A stretch of 64,000 nucleotides of DNA, from contig LATX02000211.1 of assembly GCA_001466705.2 (NCBI GenBank), forward strand, positions 1,178,001 through 1,242,000, given 5' to 3'. Shown piece by piece: positions 60,664 through 64,000 of this stretch. The notes beneath the pieces were generated by a model. It was not told the origin of the DNA. It saw only the letters and a list, made by a program, of their open reading frames with translations, and did not search any database. Both the position numbers and the translations under genes were made by a program. This stretch comes from Moniliophthora roreri (Eukaryota > Basidiomycota > Agaricomycetes > Agaricales > Marasmiaceae). Every line of letters starts with the position of its first letter. The first letter of the stretch is position 1.

Positions 60664-62475
60664 TTGCAAATAGTCCCAACCAAGGCCGTGTCTATAGTAG
60701 GTCGGGTACGGTTGAAGCGATGGGGAGGCAACTTGTGCAGGAGAAATTTGTGCAGGCATGCCTTTCTCTGCATGGTCGCATGTCTCTGTCGAGCCTCAAT
60801 ATGTAGGTTAGAGGCACACCGGGCTGCGGTAAAACAACTTTGTTATGGCTTCTGAAACAACACACCGAAGGGCTCGTGCATGGCGCGATAGCCGAAGTGC
60901 TTGAAATTTGGTTCAGTCCAAAAGCCGGTGCGTCATCTTTTTTCTTCCTCCAACCTCCGTCGATGCGACCTCTTGCAAATGCAGAGTCGATCCCTCTACA
61001 CTCGTGATTGAGAAATTGCATCGGAGTCACTGAAACCCTGAACTTTTCCACCGTCAGAGGCCACCTCGCACAGGGCAAAATTTTTTATTTTTATCGACGA
61101 TGCGCAAGATACCTACTGGGATACTGCGCTTTGGAATTTCTTGGTAGAAAACATATTGGATGGTCTCTACAGGCACATGTTGCTTCATACGGCAGTCCCT
61201 CACAGCGCCCAAAACATCGTGGAACACAACAGAAGATACCTTCCACCGCTATCATGGGCCTTCTCGTTACTTCAGATGCTCCCCGTCACACTCTGTTCCA
61301 CCATGAGGAATATCGATTTCTTATTGAACACGTCAAGAACAGAGCGCGCAACCACGCAGAAAAGGAGATGGCCATCGTCGACCAAGATTTAAAGGACTAC
61401 ATCTTCAAGATCACAAACGGACATGCGGATGCCATTCTAACGTTACTAATGGCGGCAAAGGTACGTAGCATTCTTCCTTCATAAGCATCTTGTTACTTAC
61501 CCTGGGATATTAAAGCCTGGGTGTGACGGACGTGGTTTGAATGGTAATGGGCAACTAGCTACAGTCATTAGTGCTGGAGCTCTCCTCAGTGTTTTTTCGA
61601 TAACCTGATGGCCGGAGGCTCCTTCTCTCGAGGTTTTCCCACAGATCTCGGAGAAGCAGAAATAAACCCTGTTACGAGAAGTGGTTACCAACGAATGCAA
61701 GGGCATATCTACCCAGTTTCCTGTATCGGTCGAACCTGTCACTCCACTTCCTGTATCAGACAATATCCACTTGGAGGTGGTCCACGAGTTGAAGCGGCGT
61801 GGATGGTTGTACTCGTACGAGTCATCCAGCCACTCAGAGAATATTGTGTCAACCACAGCTTTCCCACTTCATCGTGCCTGGTTCTCGTACCAGCTACGAA
61901 CTCCGGCCTTTCCGGCTCGTCTCTCGGGGATTGCGTTCGGAAACTCGTGGAAGGAGGTTGTGGCACTATCTTCCGGGTCTACACTTGTAGGATCTGCTCG
62001 CTCAGGAACTGTTCCAGAGGCACAGTATGCATATGGATTTTACCGGTGCCTACACCAGTTCACAGAAGGTGCCTGCTTTGTGTCGCCGGAATTTGCTCAA
62101 GTGCAGGAATTACCCAGCGGAAGGATAGATTTCTTTATCAGTGAGGTGGGTTGGGGGATAGAGCTGTTGCATGACGGGGTCAGGATTGGTGAACATGCTG
62201 AACGCTTTGAATCTCAAGGCAAATACCGCCCATGGATCACAGGCGACGATGGCAGAATATGTCATTCTAGATTTCAGGAAAAAAACCTGTCCGAGATCCG
62301 CACCCAAGTGTGTTTTTCTTGTTCTTCAGTTTTCTCGATAGCAGACCGTGTCGTTAATATCTATTAGAATGGCCCCCGACCCTTCCATATCGTCTTCGAG
62401 AATGACTACAGGAGCTTTCAGATTTTTGACTACATGGGAAGACCGGATGGACCTTCTGTTTCATTAATGGGTTAG
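60664..62475 (+). pseudogene. Decayed P-loop NTPase plus restriction-fold nuclease (Crinkler-like effector architecture)
   Basis: Pieces of one known fungal multidomain family occur in order but not in one frame. First is IVPTKAVSIVGRVRLKRWG, then FVQACLSLHGRM in another frame. The Walker A segment RGTPGCGKTTL (about 60810-60842) is preceded by a TAG at 60804-60806. Next are a Walker B-like FIDDAQDTYWDTALW (about 61090-61130) in a shifted frame, and YGSPSQRPKHRGTQ with DYIFKITNGHADAI. A 228-codon open part (61681-62367) follows, with YRCLHQFTEGACFVSPEF and GRIDFFISEVGWGIELL, then HAERFESQGKY. The later VILDFR-type strand is only readable in a different frame (about 62255). Several stops and frameshifts show the gene is broken. 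In the family the NTPase precedes a restriction-endonuclease-fold domain. Confidence 0.75.
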
Positions 62476-62566
62476 CTCAGTGTTTTTCAGTAGTACGGAA
62501 GATTAATTTCACAGAATGTGATACAATACAGTATTACCCCAGAAACTAAGTGTTACAGTGTCCCGA

Positions 62567-63835
62567 TTACCATTCCTTCATGCTCCATGCACAGAAAGCG
62601 ACACCTCGCATATTCCAATCGCACGCCACTTTCTGCATGTTTCCAGAAGTATCCGTGGCCCGACAGCAAACTTGTCCCGACTCCGAAGTTGATGGTATTT
62701 CCAATTCCCAAAGTGTCCAGCTCCATTTTCCTTCCTGATAGATGATTTGCGCAGGGTACCATGCAGTGCCCTTGTCAACGGACACCTCGACTGAACGTAT
62801 ATTTCCAGTTGACACGTCTGGGACGGCGTATCCCTTTGCAAATACCGTGGACGGTGAAAGTCGATATACCGTCGCGACGACCGAGTTGAGAGGCAGTGAG
62901 GTCATTGATGGGTATTTCGACCAATACTGTTTTGCTGCTTCCTTGGTTTCTACCTGGCGAGATAACAATGGCGTCAACGTATTACACAGATATGAGTGTA
63001 GCAAACGTACTTCAGGCGGAAGAATCTTGTAATCCCTCTGCTGATAAAAGTTGGGACTTTCTTGAGTTGAAACCGTGATTGTGTCCACCCATTTGACCCA
63101 TCTGGCTCCAAGATAGCCAGGAACTATGACCCGCAATGGACCACCATGTTCCGCAGACAGCAGATCATCATTCATCTGCATGCATGCATATTAGCTACTG
63201 AAGGCAAGGGAAGGGAATAGTTGCGTTCAGACCTCATACGCAAGTAAGACGTCATCTTCCAAGTTCATAGCCTTTTCCAAAGGGACTGAACCACCGTAAT
63301 ACGAGTCGTCCTGGCATAACGTCGCATACGAGGCGAAGCAAACGTGCAAAGGACCAGCGTTGGATTGGATGCCTGCCTGTTGTAGTACGTCTCTTAACCG
63401 TACACCGGCCCAGGCGCCATTAGCGATAACACCGTCGTTCCAGCCCACCCCATAGACCTTCTTGATAGCACCCATCTCATTACGTCGATTACCAGCACAC
63501 TGTAGTCCAGAGTAGCATGTCAAAGATAAACAGAAAGAGGAACATACAATACATTGCATGCGCACCTGAAGCACTGCAACGACTCGAGCCTTCTCATAAT
63601 TGGACTTGAGTTCCGCCAGTGAAAGCGTTAGCTCCTTTTCGACCATTCCGTTGACCCTGATGGCATACTCCTCTTCGGGGAATTCGCGAACGGGACCATG
63701 ATTGCGGCAGTAGACAAGTTCTTCTGGAGTTATTGGAAATTCGACCAGGGGGGAAGAAGGCGGCTCTGCATTGAATGGTTCCTTGGCTTGTATAATGAGA
63801 GCCTCGGAATGAGGAGGTTCGTTGGTATAATCCAT
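62567..63835 (-). CDS. Sulfite-oxidase-like molybdopterin enzyme without heme domain
   Basis: A Moco oxidoreductase that converts sulfite to sulfate or a related reaction. It starts at 63835 with MDYTNEPPHSEALIIQAKEP. The Moco domain follows: YCRNHGPVREFPEEEYAIRV, VVAVLQ|CAGNRRNEMG (the Mo-binding Cys, split by an intron), WNDGVIANGAWAGVRLRDVL, YGGSVPLEKAMNLEDDVLLA, MNDDLLSAEHGGPLRVIVPG and YLGARWVKWVDTI. The dimerisation domain reads FAKGYAVPDVSTGNIRSVEV, SWTLWELEIPSTSESGQVCC and CDWNMRGVAFCAWSMKEW. No N-terminal cytochrome b5 domain or targeting peptide is seen, as in plant-type and many fungal forms. The length is about 380-400 residues. It is complete in this window, apart from unresolved junctions near 63030-63185. 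Confidence 0.9.
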
Positions 63836-64000
63836 GACAAGTAGCGGGAATAAAGGCAAAGCTCAAGTATTGGAGTACATGAGGTAAAGCAAGGTTATAT
63901 AGGTCCAGATCACTCCGAATTCGGTCGGAACTTGGGTATAGCAGTCCGTGGGTGGGCAGGGGACAGGGGATATTGCAAGTCTAGTATGGGGCAGATCGAC

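Overview
The window is nuclear DNA of a filamentous basidiomycete, most likely a mushroom-forming Agaricomycete. The genes are dense, on both strands, and cut by many short (about 50-65 nt) GT-AG introns with CTAAC/CTGAC-like branch sites. The protein families also fit: a tandem pair of an Agaricomycete-expanded seven-helix protein, wax-synthase-like MBOAT acyltransferases, a class III chitinase with a chitin-binding tail, and a decayed Crinkler-like NTPase/nuclease. One ambiguous base beside a G run shows this is draft assembly.

Layout. 1-1132: HIS1 (3' part), convergent with a wax-synthase-like gene (1205-2559, minus). An inverted, decayed copy of that gene lies at 3190-4425. 4495-7384: two tandem seven-helix membrane proteins (minus). 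7750-9779: OLA1/YchF ATPase. 10037-13262: Mediator subunit MED25 (minus). 13518-14211: small secreted, anchored protein. 14352-15145: MMTAG2-like protein. 15367-20842: two tandem Xaa-Pro aminopeptidases. 21072-27495: DUF1748 protein, UBA4/MOCS3, APC10 (divergent from UBA4) and a DDT/WHIM/PHD chromatin protein. 27789-28699: PITH protein. 30182-32495: chitinase. 33446-35398: eIF1A and an LYR protein. 35894-38089: PHO84-type phosphate transporter. 38391-42781: coiled-coil protein, UBX protein and RS-tailed cyclophilin (all minus). 42989-44064: Rap/Rsr1-like GTPase. 44359-47045: DBP2 helicase. 47316-49442: SWI3/RSC8-type remodeller subunit. 49754-51464: prephenate dehydrogenase. 52198-53077: NHP6-type HMG protein. 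53436-56178: unknown membrane protein and auxin-efflux-carrier family protein. 56609-57738: alpha/beta hydrolase. 57978-59974: eIF4B. 60664-62475: decayed NTPase-nuclease element. 62567-63835: sulfite-oxidase-like molybdoenzyme.

Most of the window is unlinked housekeeping: amino-acid synthesis, transcription, translation, RNA processing, phosphate uptake and protein turnover. No metabolic cluster is evident. The accessory parts are the wax-synthase pair, the seven-helix pair, the chitinase and the decayed NTPase-nuclease.

The most interesting observations concern introns. The 356-nt OLA1 intron is two tandem intron-like units (179 and 177 nt), each with donor, branch site and acceptor, meeting at a CTAG|GTGAG junction (a possible recursive-splicing point). 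The chitinase needs an 8-nt microexon. DBP2 has a 648-nt intron at a site known to be conserved in yeasts, and its start codon stands alone before another intron. Two GC-AG introns are also visible.
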